Positions 1 to 6,866 of a DNA stretch of 14,223 nt are shown one piece after another. The stretch is from positions 1-14,223 of the forward strand of contig CBCXVS010000208.1 in assembly GCA_965178525.1 (NCBI GenBank), given 5' to 3'. The position numbers were made by a program, and so were the translations under genes. Numbering within the stretch: the first letter of the stretch is position 1; every line of letters starts with the position of its first letter. Source of the stretch: CBCXVS01 sp965178525 (GTDB taxonomy: Bacteria > Tectomicrobia > Entotheonellia > Entotheonellales > Entotheonellaceae). The notes under the pieces were generated by a model. That model saw only the letters and a list, made by a program, of their open reading frames with translations. It was not told the origin of the DNA and searched no databases.

Positions 1-1
1 T

Positions 2-19
2 AGGTCCGCACACGGACCT
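2..19. repeat. Short perfect inverted repeat (hairpin) beyond truncated CitE-like gene
   Basis: AGGTCCG and CGGACCT are perfect 7-bp complementary arms around a 4-base loop (CACA). The hairpin lies about 43 bases beyond the stop codon of the minus-strand CitE-like gene, so it could act in transcript 3'-end formation. There is no T-run on either side, so a canonical intrinsic terminator is not supported. In the -1 frame relative to the CitE-like gene, the minus strand stays open from about position 67 to the window edge, so this could also be coding DNA that continues outside the window. Confidence 0.3.
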
Positions 20-61
20 GCATTTCCTTCAACTGGTTCAAACCACTTAAGTTAGGCGTCT

Positions 62-565
62 TCAGGTCGCACCCTCAATCCCCATATCATGAGTCAGGTC
101 CTCAGCGCCGAAGGCCACGCCAATGATACGGGATGAAGCCGCACAGATGTCGTAGCAATGGACGATGGCCATGGCCGTCTCAATCCAGAGCACCAGCTTG
201 GTCTGGCCCACGGGCACCCCCGCCTTCTGCTCCAACCCATCCATGATCCCGGAAATCGTTCGGACGTCCTGGGGCGTATAAATTTTGCCCACCGACACGC
301 CATCCACATGCGGCCCGACCACCGCGGCCAAATCATCCTCGAGCCAGCCGGTATCGAGCGCGTTGACCCGTGGAATCACCAGCGGTCCGGCCTGCCCCAG
401 CCCCGGCAGGAAAGACGCCGTGACATCGCGCGCCTGGGCCTTCTCGTCCACCGGCACGGAATCTTCCAGATCGGGCACAAAGGCGTCCGGGGCACAGCCC
501 AGCGCCTTCTCGAGCATCCGGCTTTGGTTGCCCGGCACAAATAACAAACTTCGCAGCGCAGTCAT
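62..565 (-). pseudogene. CitE/HpcH-type aldolase/lyase (citrate lyase beta-like), C-terminally truncated
   Basis: The protein begins MTALRSLLFVPGNQSRMLEK and carries the family signatures FVPDLEDSVP, LWIETA and FGAEDLTHDMG. This places it in the HpcH/HpaI aldolase, citrate lyase beta (CitE-like) TIM-barrel superfamily, whose members cleave or form acyl-CoA C-C bonds such as malyl-CoA or citramalyl-CoA. The conserved metal ligands, Glu in WIET and Asp in GAED, are present. Family members are usually about 270-300 residues. This one stops after 167, just past the GAED motif, so the last barrel strands and the lid are missing. I start it at 565 rather than 598 because GGGAGG lies 5 bases upstream of that ATG. 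It directly follows an SDR stub, so the two were probably an operon. The truncation implies an inactive remnant. The substrate cannot be told from sequence. Confidence 0.75.
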
Positions 566-575
566 GACATCCTCC

Positions 576-654
576 CTATTGAGCCAGCATGCCGCCATCG
601 ACGACGCCCGCCCGCACTCCCGCTAATCAACGCGACTTGCCCTTGTAATCGCAT
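576..654 (-). pseudogene. Remnant of short-chain dehydrogenase/reductase (both ends kept, middle deleted)
   Basis: On the minus strand, ATG at 654 follows a good ribosome site (AAGGAG, 5 bases upstream) and encodes MRLQGQVALISGSAGG. This is the classic SDR N terminus: first beta strand plus the start of the Gly-rich NAD(P)-binding turn. Within a few codons the frame changes and reads VVDGGMLAQ followed by TAG at 578-576, which is the classic SDR C terminus (the 'VDGG' motif). About 230 internal codons, including the catalytic Tyr-x-x-x-Lys, are missing. The TAG lies 10 bases before the CitE-like ATG, as expected for two consecutive operon genes. I read this as an internal deletion that also shifted the frame. 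It is too short to be listed by ordinary gene finders. A new micro-ORF is possible but much less likely, because both ends match the same family in the right order. Confidence 0.65.
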
Positions 655-753
655 GTTTTCTCCTTTCCAACCTGGTGTCGCTTGCATCTGCATGTGCCAC
701 AGCATAGCAAAATTCGTTGCTGTCATCCTAGCGTCTTTGTCTGTCAGGCTCTT

Positions 754-781
754 TGGCGGATGGCGGATGGCGGATGGCGGA
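754..781. repeat. Tandem repeat (TGGCGGA)x4
   Basis: Four perfect head-to-tail copies of the 7-mer TGGCGGA lie in non-coding DNA between the SDR stub and the cyclase 3' end. A 7-base unit would shift the frame if translated, so copy-number change would be neutral here or affect only RNA or DNA structure. A second, unrelated 7-base tandem array lies 70 bases to the right. Confidence 0.85.
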
Positions 782-851
782 ATAGAAGACAGGAAAAGCT
801 AGGGTGTTGTGTAGCCACGACAATCGTGTTAAGCATCGTCGCATTCTCAGA

Positions 852-883
852 AGCTGACAGCTGACAGCTGATAGCTGACAGCT
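852..883. repeat. Tandem repeat (AGCTGAC)x4, self-complementary, at cyclase 3' end
   Basis: Four copies of AGCTGAC (the third is AGCTGAT), followed by a partial AGCT. AGCTgacAGCT and AGCTgatAGCT each form small inverted repeats, so the array can fold in several registers. It begins about 6 bases beyond the cyclase stop codon (minus strand). In the cyclase transcript direction a C followed by a short A-run precedes it, so it is not a standard intrinsic terminator. Its position at a gene end is typical of dispersed extragenic repeat families. Confidence 0.85.
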
Positions 884-888
884 TTTTG

Positions 889-1995
889 CTACTCATACGC
901 CGGCTGCCCTAACGTCTCCACCAACGCGGCCACAATCTTTTGCGTAATTTCATCTTGGAGCGCGAAGACGTCATGCAGGTCGCGGTCATACCGATCGGCC
1001 CAGAGATAATGTCCGGTGGTGGCGTGGACGAGTTGGGCCGTAATCCGGATGCGATTGTTGGCTTTGCGCACACTGCCTTCCAACACATATTGCACCCCTA
1101 ACACCTGGCCCATCTGCCGGAGCTGCACCGCCTGCTCCTTGGCGACAAACGCCGCACGGCGTGCGATCACGGAGACATCGGCATGTTTGGAGAGGTCCGT
1201 GATCAGATCCTGCGTCATGCCCGCGCTAAAATACGTCTGCGTGGCGTCAGCACTCAGGTTGTCAAAAGGCAGCACGGCAATGGCAGGCGTATCCGAGGCC
1301 ACGGCCACTTGGGGCGGTTCGGCCACTATCGGGTGCGACGCCACGGTGCCATGACGCGTGCCCTGCCAAGCCGCAACGCCGCCGAGGAGCCCGATGAGGA
1401 CGGCAAGCGTCGCCAATGCGGCTCGCGTGTGCCGTTTCGGCCATGTGCGCTTTTTCCAGCCCATCGTCAGCGCGGTTGCCGCCGACGGCATCTCGATGCG
1501 ATACACGCGGATGGGCTTGGCGATGTTCTTGACCTCCTGCTCCCCGAGAAACTCATACGGCAGGTCCAGCTTGGCCTCGACTTGCTCATAGACCGTCCCT
1601 GAGATACAGATGCCCCCAGCCTCAGCCAGCCCCTCCAGGCGGGCGGCCATGTTCACTCCGTCGCCATAGATGCGCTCGCCCTCGACCACCACATCGCCCA
1701 GGTTAATCCCAATCCGAAAGGCCATGGCGCGGTTGGCAGGCAAGTCGGTGTTGCGTTCGTTCAAGGCGCGTTGCACCGCCACGGCACACTGCACCGCGTC
1801 CACAACGCTGGCAAACTCGGCTAAGAGATTATCGCCCGGCGAGTCGACCACTCGCCCGCGGTGCTGCTGGATGAGACATTCCATGACGGCGCGATAGTCA
1901 GTCAGGGTGCGCACCGTCATGTCTTCGTCGTCGTTCATGAGCCGGCTGTACCCTTGGACATCGGCACTGAGAATGGCCACGAGTTTGCGTTCCAT
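889..1995 (-). CDS. Class III adenylate/guanylate cyclase with TM segment and TolB-like domain
   Basis: Predicted to make cAMP (or cGMP) from a nucleoside triphosphate, as a membrane-anchored signalling enzyme. Residues about 1-170 form the class III catalytic domain. The metal-binding aspartates are D12 (SADVQGYS) and D55 (GDNLLAEF). The Asn/Arg pair that stabilises the transition state is in GDGVNMAARLE (N114, R118). Residues about 191-209 are a transmembrane helix, putting the cyclase domain at the N-terminal cytoplasmic side. Residues about 235-360 are a TolB/FlgO-like domain (IAVLPFDNLS, VLEGSVRK, LWADRYDR). Relatives with this architecture usually continue into TPR repeats and are longer; this 368-residue protein stops at the end of the TolB-like part. 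ATG at 1995 matches the family N terminus. A GTG two codons upstream has a better-spaced GAGGAG (10 bases) and may be the real start. A promoter candidate lies at 2289-2318. Confidence 0.88.
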   Translation of the reverse strand: MERKLVAILSADVQGYSRLMNDDEDMTVRTLTDYRAVMECLIQQHRGRVVDSPGDNLLAEFASVVDAVQCAVAVQRALNERNTDLPANRAMAFRIGINLGDVVVEGERIYGDGVNMAARLEGLAEAGGICISGTVYEQVEAKLDLPYEFLGEQEVKNIAKPIRVYRIEMPSAATALTMGWKKRTWPKRHTRAALATLAVLIGLLGGVAAWQGTRHGTVASHPIVAEPPQVAVASDTPAIAVLPFDNLSADATQTYFSAGMTQDLITDLSKHADVSVIARRAAFVAKEQAVQLRQMGQVLGVQYVLEGSVRKANNRIRITAQLVHATTGHYLWADRYDRDLHDVFALQDEITQKIVAALVETLGQPAYE

Positions 1996-2288
1996 AGCCA
2001 CGATATCTGTGCTCCTCTTTGTCCTGCAGTTGACGGCGCTGCGCACCAATGCGGTGATGGCGACACACGTAGGGTGTCCGTGAGCGGCATGTTGACGCGG
2101 TGGCGTCTCTCACGACCCCGAACCGGCCGCGAGAGCACACTCGTGGCGGTCGGCGTGTCATGAGAAGCAGATCAATAGCGATGCATAAAGGGCCAAGATG
2201 GCACGCACCTCAGCGGCTGACGCTGGCGCAAAACGCCCCCTTGTACCGAGGGATTGGCGTCTGACTGAGGAGCGAGTTTAAGGAGTAA

Positions 2289-2318
2289 ATTATACTGCAC
2301 ATACGTATAGGGACGCAA
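2289..2318 (-). promoter_or_regulatory. Candidate sigma70-type promoter toward the cyclase gene
   Basis: On the minus strand, TTGCGT (2318-2313) is followed after 18 bases by a perfect TATAAT (2294-2289), inside the only AT-rich part of this intergenic region. It would give a leader of about 285 bases before the cyclase start. The -10 is consensus and the -35 matches four of six positions. Pattern evidence only. Confidence 0.45.
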
Positions 2319-2325
2319 GCTTTTT

Positions 2326-2353
2326 TTGCAATTTGCAACTTGTTTAATATATT
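2326..2353 (+). promoter_or_regulatory. Candidate sigma70-type promoter toward the beta-helix operon
   Basis: TTGCAA (2326-2331), a 16-base spacer, then TATATT (2348-2353), oriented toward the beta-helix and GH-like genes and just 8 bases from the opposing promoter candidate. A purine-rich AAGGAG follows at 2361-2366, with GTG codons at 2377 and 2379. If translation began there it would add 134 residues before the signal peptide, which I consider unlikely. Confidence 0.4.
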
Positions 2354-2442
2354 GAAAAATAAGGAGAATTAAATTTGTGTGCGGAGCCCTAAAATGGCTC
2401 GCTACATGGCGGATGAGAGCATGGGAAATCCTAGGAATCATC

Positions 2443-2466
2443 CGCGTCCCTTCGCGTCCTTCGCGG
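2443..2466. repeat. Short near-tandem repeat (CGCGTCC-type)
   Basis: CGCGTCC occurs at 2443-2449 and 2453-2459, with a third degenerate copy (CGCGGCG) from 2462. The copies are spaced 9-10 bases apart and joined by CTT/TT. Similar TTCGCG-rich strings are common as extragenic repeats in environmental genomes. Its presence argues that the reading frame upstream of position 2781 is not coding. Confidence 0.5.
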
Positions 2467-2780
2467 CGCCGATTTTCCTCATTACCGGGCGCTGGCCGCC
2501 TCGGTATGACGACGCCTACCGCTGTAATGCAATGTATTGTTTTTTTCGGCCCCGTCTTAAGAATGATGTGAGTACAGCCGAAAAAGCTGAGGGAACTGTT
2601 GGCACATGGATTTCAACGCGCTCAGGCCAATGTTACGACATCCATTTTCAGGTTCATCTGACTAAACAAAAGCCGTATACAAGGCCAACATTTCTGTACC
2701 TTCCAATGGGCCAACCCTATCGTGTAATAACAAAAAATGCATGCACACATCCGCGCAGATCATTCTTGGAGATCCCTATC

Positions 2781-4517
2781 ATGCTGTCTCGTACAATGGT
2801 TTCGACGATGCACGTATTCATACGGATTCTCATTGGTCACGTCCTCATACTCGCTCTCAGCAGTAGCTTGGTCCAGGCGGCAACCGCCTACTACGTGGCC
2901 ACCAACGGCAATGATCAAAACCCCGGCACGTTCGCCAAACCATGGCGGCGCATACAGCATGCGGCCAGCAGCCGTGCCGTGAAACCGGGTGATACGGTCT
3001 TCATTCGGGGTGGAACGTATCACGAAGCCATCAGTCTACAAATATCCGGGGCGCCAGGGAAACCGATTACCTTCCGGAATTACCAGAATGAAACACCGGT
3101 AATCAGTGACAAAGGCGCCGCGAGTAAATGGCGCTGGCAAAGCACGGATCAGAGCCACATTCGCATTACTGGCCTGACCTTTCGGGACTATCAGCAAGGT
3201 GGTATGCAGTTCTTGGCCAGACGCAAACATGTGACGGACATCGAAGTGACGGGCAACACCTTTCAAGATCAGAAGGAAACTCGCAGCGGCAATGGCGCCA
3301 AAGGGTTGCAGTTTACGACCTTTACCTCGCCGAAGCAGATCACGAACATCGTTATTCAAAACAATACCTTTCGCAACATCAAAACGGGGAGAATATCCTC
3401 ATCCGGAGCAGGAAGCAACGAAGTGATGCCGATCTCCGGGAATATGCGAAACATCAAGATTATCGGAAACAGAATCGATGGAGCTAGTAATATTGGGATT
3501 GATCTGATCAGCAAAAAGGATAGAAGCGGTCAGCCTGAGAATGCATTAATTACACAAAATCATGTATCCCGTGTTGGTGGACACGGCGGGGCGTCATCGG
3601 GGATTTATCTGGATGGCGCAGGAAAAAATATCATTGTTGAACACAATATAGTCGAAAATAGTCCACGCGGTATAACGGTCAATGTCGAACGGCATGCGCC
3701 AAATTTAATCACACGGCGAGTGATCATCCGACACAATATCCTTTATAACAATAAAATTAATTTAAAGGTTGGGTCTGAAGGCCATCATAATAATTGTAAA
3801 ATGTTTGGGCAAGTCATGGACACTGTAGCTATTCACAATACCGCGATTATGACTAGTAAAGGTATAGCCAATAACTACCTCAATTGTGGCAAGAATCTAC
3901 AATGGAAGAACAACATTTTTGCCCATATTAGTAAGGGAAGTGGCATACAATATTCATTCAACAACCCAACGGCGAATCCATCGACGTGGAAATCCAACTA
4001 TAACTTTTTCTACAACAAGGGTGGACAGAAAACCTACCGCTGGCGCAAATCCTATACCACGCTGAGCGCTTTGCAGAAGGCTGTGGGTCAAGACCAGGCG
4101 TCTCGAGAAGGCAATCCGAAATTTATCAACGAACCAAAACGTGAATTCACCTTACAGAGTCATTCACCTGCGAGAAATAGCGCCGGTCCCTTGACCCTAA
4201 CCACCGCTGCGGGACAGGGGAAGACCGTCACCGTTGTGGACGCGAGTTATTTCACCGACGGATTCAGCGTACAACGAGGCGATATCATCCGGATTGGCGC
4301 GTCGGCCCCGGTGACCGTCATGGCAGTCGATTACAGTAAACGGACGCTCACGCTCAACAAGACGATGTCGTGGGCCAAGGGCGACCACGTGTCTTACGAC
4401 TACGATGGGAGTGGGCCGGACTTTGGCGTGCGGTTTGGCGGCAGCGTCGCGCCGGACGCGGATGACAGCCAGCAGCCACCGAGACGCCTCCGCTTACAAG
4501 CCCGAGTAGCGAAATGA
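2781..4517 (+). CDS. Secreted right-handed parallel beta-helix repeat protein
   Basis: A 578-residue exported protein. It starts with a signal peptide (MLSRTMVSTMHVFIRILIGH, then a hydrophobic stretch to about residue 33, cleavage near VQA-ATA). The mature N terminus, YYVATNGNDQNPGTFAKPWR followed by KPGDTVFIRGGTYHEA, is typical of DUF1565/pectate-lyase-like parallel beta-helix proteins. Several coils follow (NNTFRNI, GNRIDGASNIGIDL, HNIVENSPRGI, HNILYNNKIN). The C-terminal 110 residues form a small beta-rich module (LTLTTAAGQG..., GDIIRIG) often attached to such helices. Relatives are polysaccharide lyases, epimerases or structural proteins; no catalytic set is clear enough to choose. I start at 2781, where GGAG lies 9 bases upstream and the signal peptide begins, not at the open upstream frame. 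The GH-like gene follows after 22 bases. The region about 3480-3960 is visibly richer in A+T than the flanks. Confidence 0.82.
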   Translation: MLSRTMVSTMHVFIRILIGHVLILALSSSLVQAATAYYVATNGNDQNPGTFAKPWRRIQHAASSRAVKPGDTVFIRGGTYHEAISLQISGAPGKPITFRNYQNETPVISDKGAASKWRWQSTDQSHIRITGLTFRDYQQGGMQFLARRKHVTDIEVTGNTFQDQKETRSGNGAKGLQFTTFTSPKQITNIVIQNNTFRNIKTGRISSSGAGSNEVMPISGNMRNIKIIGNRIDGASNIGIDLISKKDRSGQPENALITQNHVSRVGGHGGASSGIYLDGAGKNIIVEHNIVENSPRGITVNVERHAPNLITRRVIIRHNILYNNKINLKVGSEGHHNNCKMFGQVMDTVAIHNTAIMTSKGIANNYLNCGKNLQWKNNIFAHISKGSGIQYSFNNPTANPSTWKSNYNFFYNKGGQKTYRWRKSYTTLSALQKAVGQDQASREGNPKFINEPKREFTLQSHSPARNSAGPLTLTTAAGQGKTVTVVDASYFTDGFSVQRGDIIRIGASAPVTVMAVDYSKRTLTLNKTMSWAKGDHVSYDYDGSGPDFGVRFGGSVAPDADDSQQPPRRLRLQARVAK

Positions 4518-4539
4518 GAGAGAAAGGAAGGTGTAGCAC

Positions 4540-6282
4540 ATGACGCGCGTTGTCTTTGCAATCCTCGTGCTCTTTATAGCGGCTCCACAGCTCACGATCG
4601 GTAATGAGTTCGTCAAAACGGCCGTGCAACCTCATATCAAGCGGACGGGGAAGAACCTCGTACCAAATGCTGCGATCACCGGCGCGAAGGGATGGAAGTT
4701 TGCTGGGGGGGCCGCCTACGATGCGTCCATCTCACGCACAAAAGACGGCTCCGGAGCGCTGAAGATGGGCCAAAAAGGCGCCAAAATAACGAGCCGTTTA
4801 TTTGCCGTCGAGCCGGGAAAAACATATACGATGGCCGTGTACATGCGCGAGAATGGGTGGCCACCTCAGATGATTCGCCTCGTGCCGCAAGTGTACACGG
4901 CCTCGGGAAAATTCAAACGCAATGCCCGAGCGCCACGCCAGGCCGTGGCGGCGCCGGATACCTAGTATGAAACGGCGGTGCTGTTTACGCCACAACCGGG
5001 CGAAACGCAGGTACGGCTCCTGATCAACCGGCTCCATGGCGCCGGCAAAAACCGTGTGGTGTGGCTAGACGAGATTTACGTCGGGGAAGGGATTGGATTT
5101 GCCCAGCCCCCCGCGCCCAAGACCGCCTTTCATGGCAGTCGGGTTCGGGTGGATGCCTGGGGCAACCTTGACATATGGCATGACAACGCCTGGCAGCCGT
5201 TTTTTCCGCTCTGCATTTATGCGGATCAACGCCGGCCGAGCTGGAAGCTGTATTCCAAGCAGGGGTTTAACTGTAATATATGAGCCAGCAATGTCGGCCA
5301 GATGCGCAAAGCGCGGCAAGCCGTTTCGGCCTTTAACCCCAGAGGGATGCGGTCCGGCTTTGCGCTGGCCGGCTTTACCGATCTACGGGGCTGGGCCTAC
5401 AAGGACGTGACCCAATTGCGTCAACGCATCACGAAGATTCAGCGGGCCGGCCTCTACGATCAGCTGCTATTCTACTATTTGGACAACGAAAAGTCGTTTG
5501 AAGGATGGCAGAATTTGCATGACGTGATCGCCACGGTCAAAGCGCAAGATCGAGACCGCAGCGGCCGGCGCAGGCATCCGATTTATGCCTTGCAAGGGCA
5601 ATATGGCACCGCCCGGATGTACGCCAACCGGCAGGTGCAGTTCACCGATATGGTGGGGGCTTACTTCGGCGAAGATGCCCTCCTGACTCTGCAAAACATC
5701 GAAGGGCAGACGAATCCCGTTGTCTTTGCCCAAATCAACCACCGCAACGAGATGCCGAATTTTCGCTTTCGCGTGTACAATGCCTTGATCCGGGGGGCCA
5801 AGGGGCTGGGATATTACCGGGATTTTTATGGCGTGACCCGAAGAGGGAAGATCCAAGGACGCCAGGTTGAAGAGGTCGAATGGTGGCCCGATCTCCCCAA
5901 TCTCAGACGCGAGATCGAGCAGCTCCTGCCGCTCCTGCGCCAACCGCACTGGACCCCTTGGAAGCTGACGCCAAACCCGGCACACAAGACGCTGGCTATG
6001 GGCACGCGCGCGTATCGCGGGGAAGGCTATGTTTTGCTCGCCAATCGCAAGAAAACGCCGGTGACCGTGACGTTCACACTGCAACATTTTCCCTATAAGC
6101 CCAAGGCTGTCTACGATTATTTTAGCGGGAAAAACGTCACCACCGTGTCCCAGGACGCCTTCACCGTCACCTTGCCGGGGCAAGGCATCGGAACCGGAAC
6201 GGCGGTATATCGGTTGGCCTCAGATGCGACAGAAGCATCCGCTTTATCGAGTCCGGCAAACTGGAGAACAATGAAAAAATAG
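4540..6282 (+). pseudogene. Secreted glycoside-hydrolase-like (TIM-barrel) protein interrupted by two in-frame stop codons
   Basis: One reading frame of 580 residues runs from a signal peptide (MTRVVFAILVLFIAAPQLTI) to the stop at 6280-6282, but contains TAG at 4963 (codon 142) and TGA at 5281 (codon 248) with no frameshift. Residues about 25-210 resemble a carbohydrate-binding-type beta sandwich ending in VVWLDEIYVGEG. Residues about 235-490 resemble a TIM-barrel glycosidase domain (GFALAGFTDLRGWAY, LLFYYLDNE with acidic residues 315 and 317, YYRDFYGV). The rest is a C-terminal beta sandwich (YVLLANRKKTPVTVTFTL). AAGGAAGG lies 8 bases before the ATG, and the gene follows the beta-helix gene closely, suggesting a shared role in an extracellular polysaccharide. 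Both stops sit where Trp would fit and are one G-to-A change from TGG. TGA and TAG end other genes here, so genetic recoding is unlikely. Family assignment is by overall look only. Confidence 0.72.
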
Positions 6283-6541
6283 GGTGGCCTTCCCCTTGGG
6301 CCAAAGGAGGGAAACACGGGAAACGGGATCACACCATGCTTATCCTGGCACCGATGCAACGGCGGGCCCGATCTAGGGCGCGACTTTGAGTAGCGCCCCA
6401 ATGAGCGCGAGCAGAATGGCAATCTGGATCCCGACCAGCCAGGTGAATTGCCGGGAGATCTTCTGATCCAAAGCGTCAATACGGCTGTTGGTCGCATCAA
6501 CGCGGCTGTTCGTGGCAGCGTTAGCCCGCATCAGTTCCTCG

Positions 6542-6634
6542 CGCACCCGGTCCACCTTCTGATCCAGCAGGTCCATGCGGCTGTTCGTGGCGGCGTTGGC
6601 CTGGATCAACTCGTCCCGCACCCGGTCCACTTTC
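6542..6634. repeat. 93-bp direct repeat, copy 1 (inside coiled-coil gene)
   Basis: Nearly identical to 6670-6762; only two differences are visible by eye (CACCTT against CACTTT, and GCGTTGG against GCATTGG). The offset between copies is 128 bases, one less than the 129 needed for a whole number of codons, which locates the missing base between them. Confidence 0.85.
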
Positions 6635-6669
6635 GATCCAGCGTATCGATACGGCCGGCTAATTCATCC

Positions 6670-6762
6670 CGCACCCGGTCCACTTTCTGATCCAGCAGGT
6701 CCATGCGGCTGTTCGTGGCGGCATTGGCCTGGATCAACTCGTCCCGCACCCGGTCCACTTTC
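6670..6762. repeat. 93-bp direct repeat, copy 2 (inside coiled-coil gene)
   Basis: Partner of the copy at 6542-6634. The high identity at synonymous positions indicates recent duplication or gene conversion within the coiled-coil gene, not just protein-level repeat conservation. Confidence 0.85.
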
Positions 6763-6866
6763 CGGTCCATCTGAACGACTATCTCGCGCAGATCGCCCCC
6801 AAGCCGCGTTTGCTCCTCGGCTTTGCCTTCGAGATAGGCGACTCGTTCTTCTAAGCTGGCAGCCAT

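Larger units (their letters stand above)
1996..2780. other. Long intergenic region between divergent cyclase and beta-helix genes
   Basis: About 785 bases without a supported gene. The cyclase-proximal part (1996-2160) is GC-rich and open in several frames, but nothing resembles a known protein. The stretch 2275-2375 is strikingly AT-rich and holds two back-to-back promoter candidates. From 2377/2379 to 2780 the frame of the beta-helix gene stays open upstream of its signal peptide, yet the translation is not protein-like and contains a short extragenic-type repeat (2443-2466). I treat 2354-2780 as the leader of the beta-helix transcript. Confidence 0.5.
6373..6866 (-). pseudogene. Coiled-coil, C-terminally membrane-anchored repeat protein with a one-base frameshift
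   Basis: Two minus-strand frames join into one protein of about 165 residues. The first (6866 to about 6635) reads MAASLEERVAYLEGKAEEQ and heptad-like repeats VDRVRDELIQANAATNSRMD. The second continues the same repeats and ends in ISRQFTWLVGIQIAILLALI, a single TM helix at the C terminus. Repeat copies are spaced 25, 18 and 25 residues apart, differing by exactly one heptad, as expected for a continuous coiled coil. At about 6634 the sequence reads CTTTCGATCC, where the parallel copy has CTTTCCGGTCC; one base is missing, which breaks the frame. The function is unknown: probably an oligomeric membrane-surface protein. No strong ribosome site precedes the ATG (a weak AGGA 12 bases upstream). 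The deletion could be real or an assembly slip in repeated DNA. Confidence 0.65.

Noticed and set aside
682..864. 60-codon frame across the two 7-bp arrays
   Set aside because: Open mainly because of repeats; no ribosome site and no protein resemblance.
754..883. CRISPR array
   Set aside because: Units are only 7 bases and directly adjacent, with no spacers and no cas genes.
4963..5283. Genome-wide recoding of TAG/TGA as Trp
   Set aside because: TGA ends the kinase, VOC and beta-helix genes, and TAG ends the cyclase, SBP and CMD genes at normal family lengths, while TGG is used for Trp throughout.
5467..6183. 238-codon minus-strand open frame opposite the GH-like gene
   Set aside because: No recognisable motifs; the plus-strand frame carries coherent domain sequence on both sides of its stop codons.
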